Source: Rhizobium oryziradicis
GTDB taxonomy: Bacteria > Pseudomonadota > Alphaproteobacteria > Rhizobiales > Rhizobiaceae
DNA length: 64,000 bases
Assembly: GCF_001939045.1 (NCBI RefSeq)
Contig: NZ_MKIM01000022.1
Location: 186,001 to 250,000 of the forward strand
Reading direction: 5' to 3'
Shown here: positions 17,006-26,086 of the stretch, piece after piece
Position numbering within the stretch: position 1 is the first letter of the stretch
How the letters are laid out: each line of letters opens with the position of its first letter
Program-made: the position numbers and the translations under genes
Notes under the pieces: model-generated
Told to the model about the DNA's origin: nothing
Database searches by the model: none
Seen by the model: the letters and a program-made list of their open reading frames with translations, nothing else

Positions 17006-18397
17006 ATGTCGAACAAGATTTCTCCCGATGACATTCGCGCCCGGTTTTCCAGCGCTATGTCTGCAATGTATCGTGATGAAGTGCCTGCCTATGGCACGCT
17101 CATGGAGCTCGTGGCGAGGATCAATGATGAAACACTGGCCGAACAGCCGCAGCTGAAGGCAAGACTCGATGCCACCGACACGCTGGAGCGTATCTCCGAA
17201 GAGCGCCACGGGGCTATCCGTTTGGGAACGGCCGAAGAACTGGCCATGATGCGCCGCATCTTTGCTGTCATGGGCATGTATCCGGTTGGCTATTATGATC
17301 TGTCCGAGGCGGGCGTGCCTGTGCATTCCACTGCCTTTCGCCCCGTTGGCGAGGCGGCGTTGAAGCGCAATCCCTTCCGGGTCTTTACCTCGCTGCTGCG
17401 TCTTGATCTCATTGCAGATGAAGCACTTCGGACTGAAGCTGCCGCTATTCTTGCTCACCGCCAGATCTTTACAGACGGCGCGATTGCGCTGGCCGAAAAG
17501 GCAGAGGCAGACGATGGATTGCAAGAACAGGACGCCGCCCGCTTCGTTTCGGAAGTGTTGGAAACCTTCCGTTGGCACGACAAGGCGAATGTTGAGCTTT
17601 CGATGTATCATCGCCTGCATGACGCGCATCGGCTGATTGCCGATGTGGTGTCGTTCAAGGGTCCGCATATCAACCATTTGACACCCCGCACGCTCGACAT
17701 CGATAAAGTGCAGGCGAAGATGCCCGATTACGGCATTGCGCCAAAGGCCGTGGTTGAAGGCCCGCCGACGCGCAAATGTCCGATCCTGTTGCGCCAGACC
17801 TCGTTCAAGGCGCTGGAGGAGCGGGTCTCCTTCAAGGATGGCCAGGGCGGCTGGCAAACGGGCACCCACACGGCCCGTTTCGGCGAGATCGAGCAGCGCG
17901 GTGTGGCGCTGACGCCGAAGGGCCGAGCGCTTTATGACACGCTGCTGAATGATACGCGCAAGATCGTGCGGCCTGCCGCCGATGGCTCCAATGCGGATGC
18001 CTATGAAGCGGCGCTTTTGGATGTGTTCCAGGCCTTCCCGGATGATTGGGCCGCAATCCGCGCAGAAGGGCTTGGCTATTTCAGCTACTACCTGACAGAC
18101 AAGGCATCAAAAGACTTACCAGCCTCGCTTGATGCGGAACAGCTTATTGCAGACGGCTATATCGGCTTTGATCCAATTGTTTACGAAGACTTTCTGCCAG
18201 TCAGTGCGGCTGGTATCTTCCAATCCAATCTGGGTGATGGCGCACAGCAGGATTTTGTCGCAAGCCCCAATCAACAGCGCTTCGAGACCGATCTCGGCGC
18301 GAAGGTGCTAAACGAATTTGATCACTATGCTGGCATTGAACAGGCATCGCTGGATGCCTGCCTTGCCGCCTTTTCCCGGCAGACCGCCGCCGAATAA
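17006..18397 (+). CDS. hglS: 2-oxoadipate dioxygenase/decarboxylase (HglS, DUF1338 family)
   Basis: This matches the DUF1338/YdcJ family, shown in Pseudomonas putida to be the Fe(II)-dependent enzyme that converts 2-oxoadipate to D-2-hydroxyglutarate. It has the family's hallmark segments: VPVHSTAFRPVGE (about residues 90-102), with the first His ligand and a substrate Arg, and SFKGPHINHLTPRTLDID (about 203-220), with another His. The usual length is about 450-470 residues. The ATG at 17006 (MSNKISPDDIRARF) is preferred over upstream starts because GAGAAAG precedes it at 8 nt. It heads a run of four lysine-catabolic genes with short gaps. The assignment rests on motif recall and context and is strengthened by the YdiJ-like D-2-hydroxyglutarate dehydrogenase three genes on. 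Confidence 0.87.
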   Translation: MSNKISPDDIRARFSSAMSAMYRDEVPAYGTLMELVARINDETLAEQPQLKARLDATDTLERISEERHGAIRLGTAEELAMMRRIFAVMGMYPVGYYDLSEAGVPVHSTAFRPVGEAALKRNPFRVFTSLLRLDLIADEALRTEAAAILAHRQIFTDGAIALAEKAEADDGLQEQDAARFVSEVLETFRWHDKANVELSMYHRLHDAHRLIADVVSFKGPHINHLTPRTLDIDKVQAKMPDYGIAPKAVVEGPPTRKCPILLRQTSFKALEERVSFKDGQGGWQTGTHTARFGEIEQRGVALTPKGRALYDTLLNDTRKIVRPAADGSNADAYEAALLDVFQAFPDDWAAIRAEGLGYFSYYLTDKASKDLPASLDAEQLIADGYIGFDPIVYEDFLPVSAAGIFQSNLGDGAQQDFVASPNQQRFETDLGAKVLNEFDHYAGIEQASLDACLAAFSRQTAAE

Positions 18398-18421
18398 CGG
18401 ACACTTTTTGGAGACCATTTT

Positions 18422-19954
18422 ATGACCATCGCAGCAAAGCCCGCATCCATCACCGCTGAAGCGGTTGCCATTCTGGACCGTCTCGGTGTGGACAAGGCTG
18501 CCTATACCGGCGGCGATCTCAAGTCGTTTTCCCCCATCACCGGCGAGCAAGTTGCAAGTCTGAAAAGCGTTTCGGCATCGGAGGCAACAGCAATCATTGA
18601 CCGCGCCGATGTGGCCTTTCGTGAATGGCGGCTGACGCCTGCGCCAAAGCGCGGCGAGTTGGTACGCCTGTTTGGCGAGGAACTGCGCGCCGCCAAGGCG
18701 GATCTTGGCCGTCTTGTGTCCATCGAAGCGGGCAAGATTCCGTCCGAAGGCTTGGGCGAAGTGCAGGAAATGATCGACATTTGCGATTTCGCAGTTGGCC
18801 TTTCCCGCCAGCTTTACGGCCTGACCATAGCTACTGAGCGCCCCGGACACCGCATGATGGAAACCTGGCATCCGCTGGGCGTGATTGGCGTCATCTCTGC
18901 CTTCAACTTTCCCGTGGCCGTTTGGGCGTGGAATACGGCGCTGGCATTGGTGTGCGGCAATAGCGTTGTGTGGAAACCGTCTGAAAAGACGCCCCTGACG
19001 GCGCTGGCGGCTCAGGCCGTGATGAACCGCGCCATCAAGCGTTTTGGTGATGCGCCAGAAGCGCTGACACAGGTGTTGATTGGCGACCGCATGATTGGCG
19101 AAGTGCTGGTGGACCATGCCAAGGTGGCATTGGTTTCTGCCACAGGTTCCACCCGCATGGGCCGCGAGGTTGGACCACGTCTTGCCAAGCGTTTTGCCCG
19201 CGCGATTCTGGAACTGGGCGGCAACAATGGCGGCATCGTTTGCCCCTCTGCCGATCTTGATATGGCACTGCGCGCCATTGCCTTTGGTGCCATGGGCACA
19301 GCTGGTCAGCGCTGCACCACGCTGCGCCGTCTTTTTGTGCATGACAGCGTTTATGATCAGCTCTTGCCGCGTTTGAAAAAGGCCTATGCCAGCGTTTCCG
19401 TTGGCAATCCTTTGGAAGGCAAAGCGCTGGTTGGTCCGCTGATCGACAAAATAGCGTTTGATGCCATGCAAAAGGCGCTGAGTGAAGCCAAGACCCATGG
19501 TGGCACCGTGCATGGTGGTGAGCGGGTGGATACAGGCAGCGCTGACGCCTATTACGTCAAACCGGCGCTGGTCGAAATGCCTGACCACACAGGCCCGGTT
19601 TTGGAAGAAACCTTTGCGCCCATTCTGTACGTGTTGAAATACAGCGATTTCGACGCTGTTCTGGCTGATCACAATGCGGTTGGGGCTGGTCTCTCCTCCT
19701 CCATCTTCACGCTGAATATGCGTGAGGCTGAGCGCTTCCTCTCAGCAGATGGCTCGGATTGCGGTATCGCCAATGTTAACATCGGCACATCCGGTGCGGA
19801 AATTGGCGGTGCCTTTGGCGGCGAAAAGGAAACCGGTGGCGGTCGTGAATCCGGCTCCGATGCCTGGAAGGCCTATATGCGTCGCGCCACCAACACGGTG
19901 AACTATTCCACCTCCCTGCCGCTGGCGCAGGGCGTGTCCTTTGATATCGAATAA
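18422..19954 (+). CDS. amaB: Aldehyde dehydrogenase, probable 2-aminoadipate-6-semialdehyde dehydrogenase (ALDH7-type)
   Basis: A 510-residue NAD(P)+ aldehyde dehydrogenase. Visible are the Rossmann motif FNFPVAVWAWNTALALVCGNSVVWKPSE, the nucleotide loop GSTRMG, the general base in LELGGNNGG, the catalytic Cys in GTAGQRCTTLRRL and the late EETFAPILYV Glu. This pattern fits ALDH7/antiquitin and Pseudomonas AmaB, which oxidise L-2-aminoadipate-6-semialdehyde to 2-aminoadipate. Placement between HglS and the aminotransferase supports this role, and the lysine 6-dehydrogenase downstream would make its substrate. Gene symbol is by pathway inference. Confidence 0.85.
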   Translation: MTIAAKPASITAEAVAILDRLGVDKAAYTGGDLKSFSPITGEQVASLKSVSASEATAIIDRADVAFREWRLTPAPKRGELVRLFGEELRAAKADLGRLVSIEAGKIPSEGLGEVQEMIDICDFAVGLSRQLYGLTIATERPGHRMMETWHPLGVIGVISAFNFPVAVWAWNTALALVCGNSVVWKPSEKTPLTALAAQAVMNRAIKRFGDAPEALTQVLIGDRMIGEVLVDHAKVALVSATGSTRMGREVGPRLAKRFARAILELGGNNGGIVCPSADLDMALRAIAFGAMGTAGQRCTTLRRLFVHDSVYDQLLPRLKKAYASVSVGNPLEGKALVGPLIDKIAFDAMQKALSEAKTHGGTVHGGERVDTGSADAYYVKPALVEMPDHTGPVLEETFAPILYVLKYSDFDAVLADHNAVGAGLSSSIFTLNMREAERFLSADGSDCGIANVNIGTSGAEIGGAFGGEKETGGGRESGSDAWKAYMRRATNTVNYSTSLPLAQGVSFDIE

Positions 19955-19966
19955 GGCAAAAGAGCC

Positions 19967-21199
19967 ATGACCATCACGGTAAAAGTGGAAGAGGCGGGTT
20001 TTCGGCCCGCCTCACGGATCGCCTCTGTTGGTGTGTCCAAGATCCTGCAAATTGGGGCCAAGGCCGCTTTGATGAAGCGCGAAGGCCTGCCGGTGATTAT
20101 CCTCGGCGCTGGCGAGCCCGATTTCGACACGCCAGACCACATCAAACAGGCGGCGAAAGCCGCTATCGATGCCGGTGAAACCAAATATACCGCGCTGGAT
20201 GGCTCGCCTGCGTTGAAACAGGCAATCTCTGCCAAATTTGCCCGCGAAAACGGCGTGGATTACGCTGTGGATGAAATCACCGTTGGCACGGGCGCAAAGC
20301 AGATCCTGTTCAACGCCTTCATGGCCACCATTGATGCAGGCGATGAGGTGATCATCCCCACGCCCTATTGGACCTCCTATTCCGATATTGTCGAAGTGTG
20401 CGGCGGCACATCGGTTCTGGTGCCCTGCTCTGCCGAGGCTGGCTTTCGTCTTCAGGCCGAACAGCTCGAAAAAGCGATCACGTCGAAAACTCGCTGGGTG
20501 CTGCTGAATTCTCCCTCCAATCCATCGGGTGCCGCCTATAGCGCCGCCGATTATCAGCCGTTGATTGAGGTGTTGTTGCGCCATCCGCATGTCTGGCTGA
20601 TGGTGGATGATATGTATGAGCATATCATCTATGACGGCTTTGATTTCGTCACCCCGGCAGCATTGGAACCACGCCTGAAAAGCCGCACACTCACCATCAA
20701 TGGTGTGTCGAAAGCCTATGCCATGACCGGCTGGCGCATTGGTTATGCCGGTGGCCCGAAGGCACTCATCAAAGCCATGGCGGTTATTCAAAGTCAGGCA
20801 ACGTCCTGCCCCTGTTCTGTCAGCCAAGCGGCAGCGATTACGGCTTTGAACGGCCCTCAGGACTTTTTGAAGGACAGGCAAGAGAGCTTCAAGCGCCGCC
20901 GTGATCTGGTGGTAAGCCGCCTGAATGCCATTACCGGCCTCGATTGCCGCACGCCAGAAGGAGCGTTCTACACTTTTTCCGGCTGTGCAGGTGTGTTGAA
21001 CAAGGTGACGCCCAAGGGCAAAACCTTGCTGAGCGATGCAGATTTTACCGATTATCTGCTGGAAGAGGCGCATGTTGCCGTGGTTCCCGGCTCGGCATTT
21101 GGTCTTTCGCCCTTCTTTCGCATTTCCTATGCCACTTCCGAGGCGGAACTGATACAGGCATTGGACCGCATTGAAAAAGCCTGTGCGGACCTGAAATAA
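19967..21199 (+). CDS. Class I PLP aminotransferase, probable 2-aminoadipate aminotransferase
   Basis: A 410-residue fold-type I aminotransferase of the AspC/ArAT-I subgroup. The N-terminal substrate lid reads GAGEPDFDTPDHIKQAA, the cofactor pocket GTGAKQILFNA, the N/P motif NSPSNPSGAAY, and the PLP lysine lies in NGVSKAYAMTGWRIGY. In this position it should convert 2-aminoadipate to 2-oxoadipate, the substrate of the HglS-like enzyme encoded two genes upstream. It begins 12 bp after the aldehyde dehydrogenase stop and ends 14 bp before the next start, so it sits in one operon. Substrate is inferred from context. Confidence 0.87.
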   Translation: MTITVKVEEAGFRPASRIASVGVSKILQIGAKAALMKREGLPVIILGAGEPDFDTPDHIKQAAKAAIDAGETKYTALDGSPALKQAISAKFARENGVDYAVDEITVGTGAKQILFNAFMATIDAGDEVIIPTPYWTSYSDIVEVCGGTSVLVPCSAEAGFRLQAEQLEKAITSKTRWVLLNSPSNPSGAAYSAADYQPLIEVLLRHPHVWLMVDDMYEHIIYDGFDFVTPAALEPRLKSRTLTINGVSKAYAMTGWRIGYAGGPKALIKAMAVIQSQATSCPCSVSQAAAITALNGPQDFLKDRQESFKRRRDLVVSRLNAITGLDCRTPEGAFYTFSGCAGVLNKVTPKGKTLLSDADFTDYLLEEAHVAVVPGSAFGLSPFFRISYATSEAELIQALDRIEKACADLK

Positions 21200-21213
21200 C
21201 AGACTGTTGCACC

Positions 21214-24200
21214 ATGATCCCACGCCTTGAACGCCGTCAATCCTTGGTAGAGCCCTCGATCCGGTTCTTTGATCGCCTGATCGAGGCAGGTTTTCAGGGC
21301 GATCTTGAGCGCAAGACATCAACGCGCACCGTCTATGCCACCGATAATTCCATCTATCAGGTGGAGCCGCAGGCCGTGGTTTTTCCGCGTCATGCGGGCG
21401 ACATGCAAATTCTGGCCCGAATTTTATCCGAGCCGGAATTTCAAAACATTGTCATTGCGCCGCGCGGCGGCGGCACAGGCACCAATGGCCAATCACTGAC
21501 CGATGGCGTGGTGGTCGATTGCTCGCGCCATATGAACCGTATTCTGGACATAGATCCGGTGCGGCGGGTGGCAAAGGTTGAAGCGGGTGTGGTCAAGGAT
21601 CAGCTCAATCGCGCCTTAAAGCCGCACGGGCTGTTTTTTGCGCCTGAACTTTCCACCTCCAACCGCGCCACAATTGGCGGCATGGTCTCCACTGACGCTT
21701 GCGGGCAAGGCTCTTGCCTCTATGGCAAGACCTCCAATCATGTGCTGGGGCTGCGTGTGGTGCTGATGGATGGCAGTGATTTTTGGTCACGCCCCTTAAG
21801 CCCTGCCGCCCTCGAAGAGACCATGCAGCGCAAGGACCGGATCGGCGATATTCACCGCGTGGTGGACCGGATTACCCGGGAAAAGCAAGAGCGTATCGGG
21901 CAGGTTTTTCCCAATCTCAATCGCTATATGACCGGCTATGATCTGGCCCATGTGCAGCGCGACAATGACATGTTTGATCTCAACGCCATTTTGTGCGGAT
22001 CCGAAGGCACACTGGCGCTGATTGCCGAGGCGGAATTGAACCTGCTGCCGCTGCCTGCCGAAGTCGCACTGATCAACATCCGCTACAATGACTTCAATGC
22101 AGCACTTGAAGATGCCCGCAATCTCACCACCCTCAAAGTCGCCTCCGTTGAGACGGTGGATGAGAAAGTGCTTGGCCTTGCCAAAGGCGATATCGTCTGG
22201 ACGGCGATCAATGCGTTTTTTCCCGATGATGCCGGCAAAGCCGCCAATGGCATCAACATTGTTGAGGTGCTGGCTGAGACAAAGGCGGATCTGGAGCAAA
22301 AGCTGGACGCGGTGATTGCCGCCCTTGATACCGTTGCAAATCCAAACCGCCTTGGTCTGACGGTGGCGCGCGGCCATAAGGATGCGGAAGCCATCTGGAC
22401 CATGCGCAAACGCGCCGTTGGCCTTCTGGGCAATGTCGACGGCCCGGTCAGGCCCGTGGCCTTTGTGGAAGATACGGCCGTGCCACCGGAAAATCTGGCC
22501 GCCTATATCCGCGAATTTCGTGCTCTTCTCGATAAGGCTGGCGTGGCCTATGGCATGTTCGGCCACGTCGATGCAGGTGTTTTGCATGTGCGTCCAGCGC
22601 TTGATCTGGCAAGGCCAGACCATGTGCCGCTGGTGCGAGAGATCAGCGATGCGGTGGTGGCACTGACGCGCAAATATGGCGGTGTGCTGTGGGGCGAGCA
22701 CGGCAAGGGTGTGCGCTCGGAATATGTGCCCGAATTTTTCGGTGATCTCTACCCTTGCCTGCAAGAGATCAAGCACGCTTTTGATCCGAACAATCGCCTC
22801 AACCCCGGCAAGATTGCCAGTCCAAGTGACAAGCCGCTGCTCAAGATCGATGCCGTTCCTCTCAGAGGTGACGCGGATCGGGTGATTGGCAACGACATCC
22901 GCGCTGCCTTTGACAACGCGCCCTATTGCAACGGCAATGGTGCCTGTTTCGACTTTGATGAAACAAGCCCCATGTGTCCTTCTTATAAGGCAAGCCGTGA
23001 CCGTCGCCTCTCGCCCAAGGGCCGGGCATCCTTGATGCGCGAATGGCTGAGGCTCCTAGCCGAGAGAGGAGTGGACCCGCGCCGTGAGAGACGAAAGCAA
23101 AGCGGCTTTACAGTGGTGCGCCGCGTCCTGAACACCTTGAACCCGAGAAACCGCACGGATTTTTCCCACGAGGTCAAGGTAGCCATGGATAGCTGTCTGT
23201 CTTGCAAGGCCTGTGCGGGGCAATGTCCGGTCAAGGTCAGCGTTCCGGCCTTTCGCTCGAAATTTCTCGATGTCTATCATGGGCGCTATCTGCGCCCGTT
23301 GAAAGATCCGCTGGTGGCTTCGATTGAAAGCCTTTTACCGTTAATGGCAAAATTCAGCCCGCTTTATAATCTGACGGTAGAGACAACAGCAGGCAAGGCA
23401 ATGATGCGGCTGGTGGGGCTGACGGCCCTGCCCCGTCTTGCCGATCATTCGCTTGAAAACCACGCTCGGCGTCTCAATGTTCCGATTGCCGATGTGGCGT
23501 CTTTGGCAAGGCTGACACCGGAGCAAAGAAAGGCCATCGTTGTCTTTGTGGTCGATGCCTTTACCGCCTATTTTGATCCTGCGGTTGCGGTTGCCGCCAT
23601 CAGCCTTGCTTGCAAGATTGGTTTGAAGCCAATGCTGGCCCCCCATATCAATGGCAAGGCACTGCATGTCCATGGCTATTCTGCACGCTTTGAAAAAGCA
23701 GCCCGAAAAACCGGAGCCTATCTGCAAAGCCTTGCCGATCTTGGTATTCCGCTGGTTGGGCTTGATCCGTCCATGACAATCACGTTTCGCAGCGAATACA
23801 AGGCGCTGAGTGGAAATCCGCTCAAAACCACAATTGCCTTGCCGCAGGAATGGCTGGTGAGCGCCGCATTGCCGAACATTGCCGATGCACCCGAGGGCGG
23901 TAAGCTAACCCTGATGGTTCACTGCACGGAACGCTCCAATGCGGCAGCTTCCCTTGGTCAGTGGAAGGTGGTGTTCAAGGCATTTGGGCTGACGCTGGAC
24001 ATTGCCGATACCGGCTGCTGCGGCATGGCGGGCACATTTGGCCATGAGACCCGCAATCGGCCTATGGCGGAGCAGCTTTACGCCATGAGCTGGGCGGATA
24101 TTGTCAAGCGTCAAGGGCTTACGGACATTTTGATGGTCACCGGCTATTCCTGCCGTTCGCAGGTCAAAATCATGAATGGTCGTCGCCTGCCGCATCCGCT

Positions 24201-24276
24201 TCAGGTTCTAGACCAGCTTTTGACAGCTACTCATCAAAAAGAGCAGAACATCTCCTCTAGTCATCCTCGGGTTTGA
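21214..24276 (+). CDS. ydiJ: FAD/4Fe-4S oxidoreductase, probable D-2-hydroxyglutarate dehydrogenase (YdiJ-like)
   Basis: A 1020-residue membrane-associated type flavo-iron-sulfur protein. The N-terminal FAD_binding_4 domain has PRGGGTGTNGQSLTDG (residues about 86-101) and the FAD-oxidase C-terminal domain ends with LWGEHGKGVRSEYVPEFFG, FDPNNRLNPGK. A ferredoxin-like part follows, with CNGNGACFDFDETSPMCP and CLSCKACAGQCPVKV cysteine sets. The C-terminal CCG region contains TGCCGMAGTFGHE. This architecture and length match E. coli YdiJ, a D-2-hydroxyglutarate dehydrogenase, which would return the HglS product to 2-oxoglutarate. Oddly, the last six residues (SSHPRV) and the stop codon are contributed by one arm and loop of a palindromic repeat. 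Confidence 0.87.
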   Translation: MIPRLERRQSLVEPSIRFFDRLIEAGFQGDLERKTSTRTVYATDNSIYQVEPQAVVFPRHAGDMQILARILSEPEFQNIVIAPRGGGTGTNGQSLTDGVVVDCSRHMNRILDIDPVRRVAKVEAGVVKDQLNRALKPHGLFFAPELSTSNRATIGGMVSTDACGQGSCLYGKTSNHVLGLRVVLMDGSDFWSRPLSPAALEETMQRKDRIGDIHRVVDRITREKQERIGQVFPNLNRYMTGYDLAHVQRDNDMFDLNAILCGSEGTLALIAEAELNLLPLPAEVALINIRYNDFNAALEDARNLTTLKVASVETVDEKVLGLAKGDIVWTAINAFFPDDAGKAANGINIVEVLAETKADLEQKLDAVIAALDTVANPNRLGLTVARGHKDAEAIWTMRKRAVGLLGNVDGPVRPVAFVEDTAVPPENLAAYIREFRALLDKAGVAYGMFGHVDAGVLHVRPALDLARPDHVPLVREISDAVVALTRKYGGVLWGEHGKGVRSEYVPEFFGDLYPCLQEIKHAFDPNNRLNPGKIASPSDKPLLKIDAVPLRGDADRVIGNDIRAAFDNAPYCNGNGACFDFDETSPMCPSYKASRDRRLSPKGRASLMREWLRLLAERGVDPRRERRKQSGFTVVRRVLNTLNPRNRTDFSHEVKVAMDSCLSCKACAGQCPVKVSVPAFRSKFLDVYHGRYLRPLKDPLVASIESLLPLMAKFSPLYNLTVETTAGKAMMRLVGLTALPRLADHSLENHARRLNVPIADVASLARLTPEQRKAIVVFVVDAFTAYFDPAVAVAAISLACKIGLKPMLAPHINGKALHVHGYSARFEKAARKTGAYLQSLADLGIPLVGLDPSMTITFRSEYKALSGNPLKTTIALPQEWLVSAALPNIADAPEGGKLTLMVHCTERSNAAASLGQWKVVFKAFGLTLDIADTGCCGMAGTFGHETRNRPMAEQLYAMSWADIVKRQGLTDILMVTGYSCRSQVKIMNGRRLPHPLQVLDQLLTATHQKEQNISSSHPRV

Positions 24277-24288
24277 CCCGAGGATGAC
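24260..24288. terminator. 13-bp perfect hairpin spanning the YdiJ-like stop codon
   Basis: GTCATCCTCGGGT (24260-24272), loop TTG, ACCCGAGGATGAC (24276-24288). The TGA stop (24274-24276) lies in the loop region. This sequence type is a widespread short intergenic palindrome in Rhizobiales. It sits between convergent genes and can act in both directions. Confidence 0.75.
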
Positions 24289-24320
24289 GCAGAAGTGCGA
24301 GGATAGGTTTGTCAGTCGTC

Positions 24321-24347
24321 TGAGGGCAGCGTATGACGCTGCCCTCA
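24321..24347. terminator. 12-bp hairpin between convergent genes
   Basis: TGAGGGCAGCGT (24321-24332), loop ATG, ACGCTGCCCTCA (24336-24347) form a perfect stem 23 bp beyond the stop of the minus-strand lysine dehydrogenase, with TCTCGTTT following on the plus side. A likely bidirectional terminator. Confidence 0.7.
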
Positions 24348-24369
24348 TCTCGTTTGATCGGTTTGCCGC

Positions 24370-25473
24370 TCAGACGGCTTCTTTCAGCCGTAGCGCTTCG
24401 GGATTATAGGCGCGGCCAAAGCGGTTGTTCAGCACATCATCAAGGGTAATTTCTTCCTGTCGCACGAAGCCCTTTTGCGGAAGCTTGCCGTCTGCCAGAA
24501 GATCGAGAACCGTCGCGATGCCTGCTGCTGTGGTAATCTGGATGGCGCTCATCTTCTTGCCTGCCACAACACCAGCATAGACTTTGTTGGCATAGGTTTC
24601 CTGCAAGTAACGCCCGTCTTTCCAACCACAGACGGTGACAAAAATCACCACCACATCCTGCATGGTGGCAGGAAGCGCATTTTCAAACAGATCTTTCAGC
24701 ACATCGCGGCGGTTCTTGAGGTTGAGATCATTCAACAGCGCCTTGATGATGGCTTGATGGCCGGGATAGCGGATGGTGCGGTAATTCATGGTTCGCACCT
24801 TACCGTCCAGTGTCTTGGCCAGTGTGCCAAGCCCGCCTGAGGTGTTGAAAGCCTCATAGGTCACGCCATCCAGCGAGAATTCTTCACGCTCTTCCATGGC
24901 CGGAACGGTGATCAACTTGCCTTCGACAATGGCTTCGCAAGGCTCGATATATTCATTGATCAGACCGTCTGTGCTCCAGGTGAGGTTATAGTTCAGCGCG
25001 TTAGACGGATATTGCGGCAGAGCGCCGACGCGCATACGGACGCTGTCCAGGCTGTCGAAATGCTTTGCCAGATCATTGGCAACAATTGAAATGAAGCCCG
25101 GTGCCAAGCCGCATTGCGGAATGAAGGCGACATCCGCACCTTTTGCCAATTGCTCAACCTTTTTGGTCGTCGCGACATCTTCGGTCAGATCAAGATAATG
25201 CACGCCTGCGGACTTTGCGGCTTCGGCGATCAGACCTGTCAGGTTGAAGGGAGCGGCAGAGAGAACAGCAAATTTGCCCGAGAGCGTTTTGACCAGTTGA
25301 GCCTGATCGGCAATGTCGAGCTGGGAGGTGGAAATTGCTGGATGCTTGTCGACCTTGGCAAGCTGCTCGGCACTGCGATCTGTCACCGTGACCTTGTAAT
25401 CGCCAGTATCGGCCAGCATAAGCGCAATAGCACCGCCAATCTTGCCTGCGCCAATAACGATAATGTCCTTCAT
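24370..25473 (-). CDS. lysDH: L-lysine 6-dehydrogenase (saccharopine dehydrogenase family)
   Basis: Starting at the ATG at 25473 (preceded on the minus strand by AAAGGGGAATATC) the protein is 367 residues. It opens with a Rossmann motif IIVIGAGKIGGAIALMLADTG, followed by YLDLTEDVATTKK, CGLAPGFISIVANDLAKHFD and GGLGTLAKTL. This single-domain saccharopine-dehydrogenase fold of about 370 residues is that of bacterial NAD-dependent L-lysine 6-dehydrogenases (Agrobacterium, Geobacillus), which deaminate the epsilon amino group of lysine to give 2-aminoadipate-6-semialdehyde. The neighbouring AmaB-type aldehyde dehydrogenase, aminotransferase, HglS and YdiJ genes supply the remaining steps. It is divergent from an Lrp-type gene, its probable regulator. 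Confidence 0.87.
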   Translation of the reverse strand: MKDIIVIGAGKIGGAIALMLADTGDYKVTVTDRSAEQLAKVDKHPAISTSQLDIADQAQLVKTLSGKFAVLSAAPFNLTGLIAEAAKSAGVHYLDLTEDVATTKKVEQLAKGADVAFIPQCGLAPGFISIVANDLAKHFDSLDSVRMRVGALPQYPSNALNYNLTWSTDGLINEYIEPCEAIVEGKLITVPAMEEREEFSLDGVTYEAFNTSGGLGTLAKTLDGKVRTMNYRTIRYPGHQAIIKALLNDLNLKNRRDVLKDLFENALPATMQDVVVIFVTVCGWKDGRYLQETYANKVYAGVVAGKKMSAIQITTAAGIATVLDLLADGKLPQKGFVRQEEITLDDVLNNRFGRAYNPEALRLKEAV

Positions 25474-25604
25474 GATATTCCCCTTTAAATGCTTTTCTGA
25501 CCACCATTTTGCGCCGTCTGACTGTTGATTCACAGTGTTGAAGTGAGCATAATAAAGGGCAATTTTCGACAATATGCCGATCAAAATAGACAAAGTGACA
25601 CACC

Positions 25605-26033
25605 ATGCTGAATGACAAGGACCGTGAACTGCTGGCCCTTCTGAGCGAAAACAGCCGGATGCCGGTGGCAACGCTCGCCAAGAAGCTTGGCCTGTCGCGC
25701 ACCACTGTGCAGGCACGGATTGAGCGGCTGGAGGCGCAAGGCGTGATTGCCGGTTATGGCGTGCGGCTGTCAGATCGCTATGCCTCGTCACTAATCCGCG
25801 CTCATATTCTAATCACCATCGCGCCAAAGGCGCTTTCACAAGTGGTGGGTGCGCTTGAGCGGCTGAAACCCGTCACCGCGCTGCACTCGGTCAGCGGCAA
25901 TTTTGATCTGATTGCCCTTCTCGCGGCCCCATCAATTACCGAGCTAGATCAAACCATTGACGAAATCGGCACCATTGATGGGGTGGAGAGAACCTTGTCA
26001 TCGATTATCCTGTCGACACGGATTTCCAGATAA
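25605..26033 (+). CDS. Lrp/AsnC-family transcriptional regulator
   Basis: A 142-residue Lrp/AsnC protein. The HTH occupies residues 4-55 (DRELLALLSENSRMPVATLAKKLGLSRTTVQARIERLE) and the C-terminal RAM ligand-binding domain residues about 66-138 (LIRAHILITIAPKAL, VSGNFDLIALLAAPS). It is divergent from lysine 6-dehydrogenase with a 131-bp gap, so a lysine-responsive local regulator is the simplest reading. It ends at a bidirectional terminator. Confidence 0.9.
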   Translation: MLNDKDRELLALLSENSRMPVATLAKKLGLSRTTVQARIERLEAQGVIAGYGVRLSDRYASSLIRAHILITIAPKALSQVVGALERLKPVTALHSVSGNFDLIALLAAPSITELDQTIDEIGTIDGVERTLSSIILSTRISR

Positions 26034-26069
26034 AAAAGCGCCAGCATTGCTGCCAGCGCTTCAGTTTTT
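26033..26069. terminator. Bidirectional terminator
   Basis: An A-run, then AAGCGCCAGCA, a short loop and TGCTGCCAGCGCTT, then CAGTTTTT. The stem is slightly imperfect but is flanked by A-rich and T-rich tracts on its two sides, which serves both the Lrp gene (plus) and the ThDP enzyme gene (minus) that converge here. Confidence 0.75.
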
Positions 26070-26086
26070 GTCGGTTGCAAAAGAGA

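Noticed and set aside
18308-19672. Long antisense reading frame (454 codons) over the aldehyde dehydrogenase
   Set aside because: It lies fully opposite a clear enzyme gene; composition is that of a codon-position shadow (His/Gln/Asn-rich) and no family is seen. The same applies to the long antisense frames at 20012-21322, 21796-22776 and 35090-36280.
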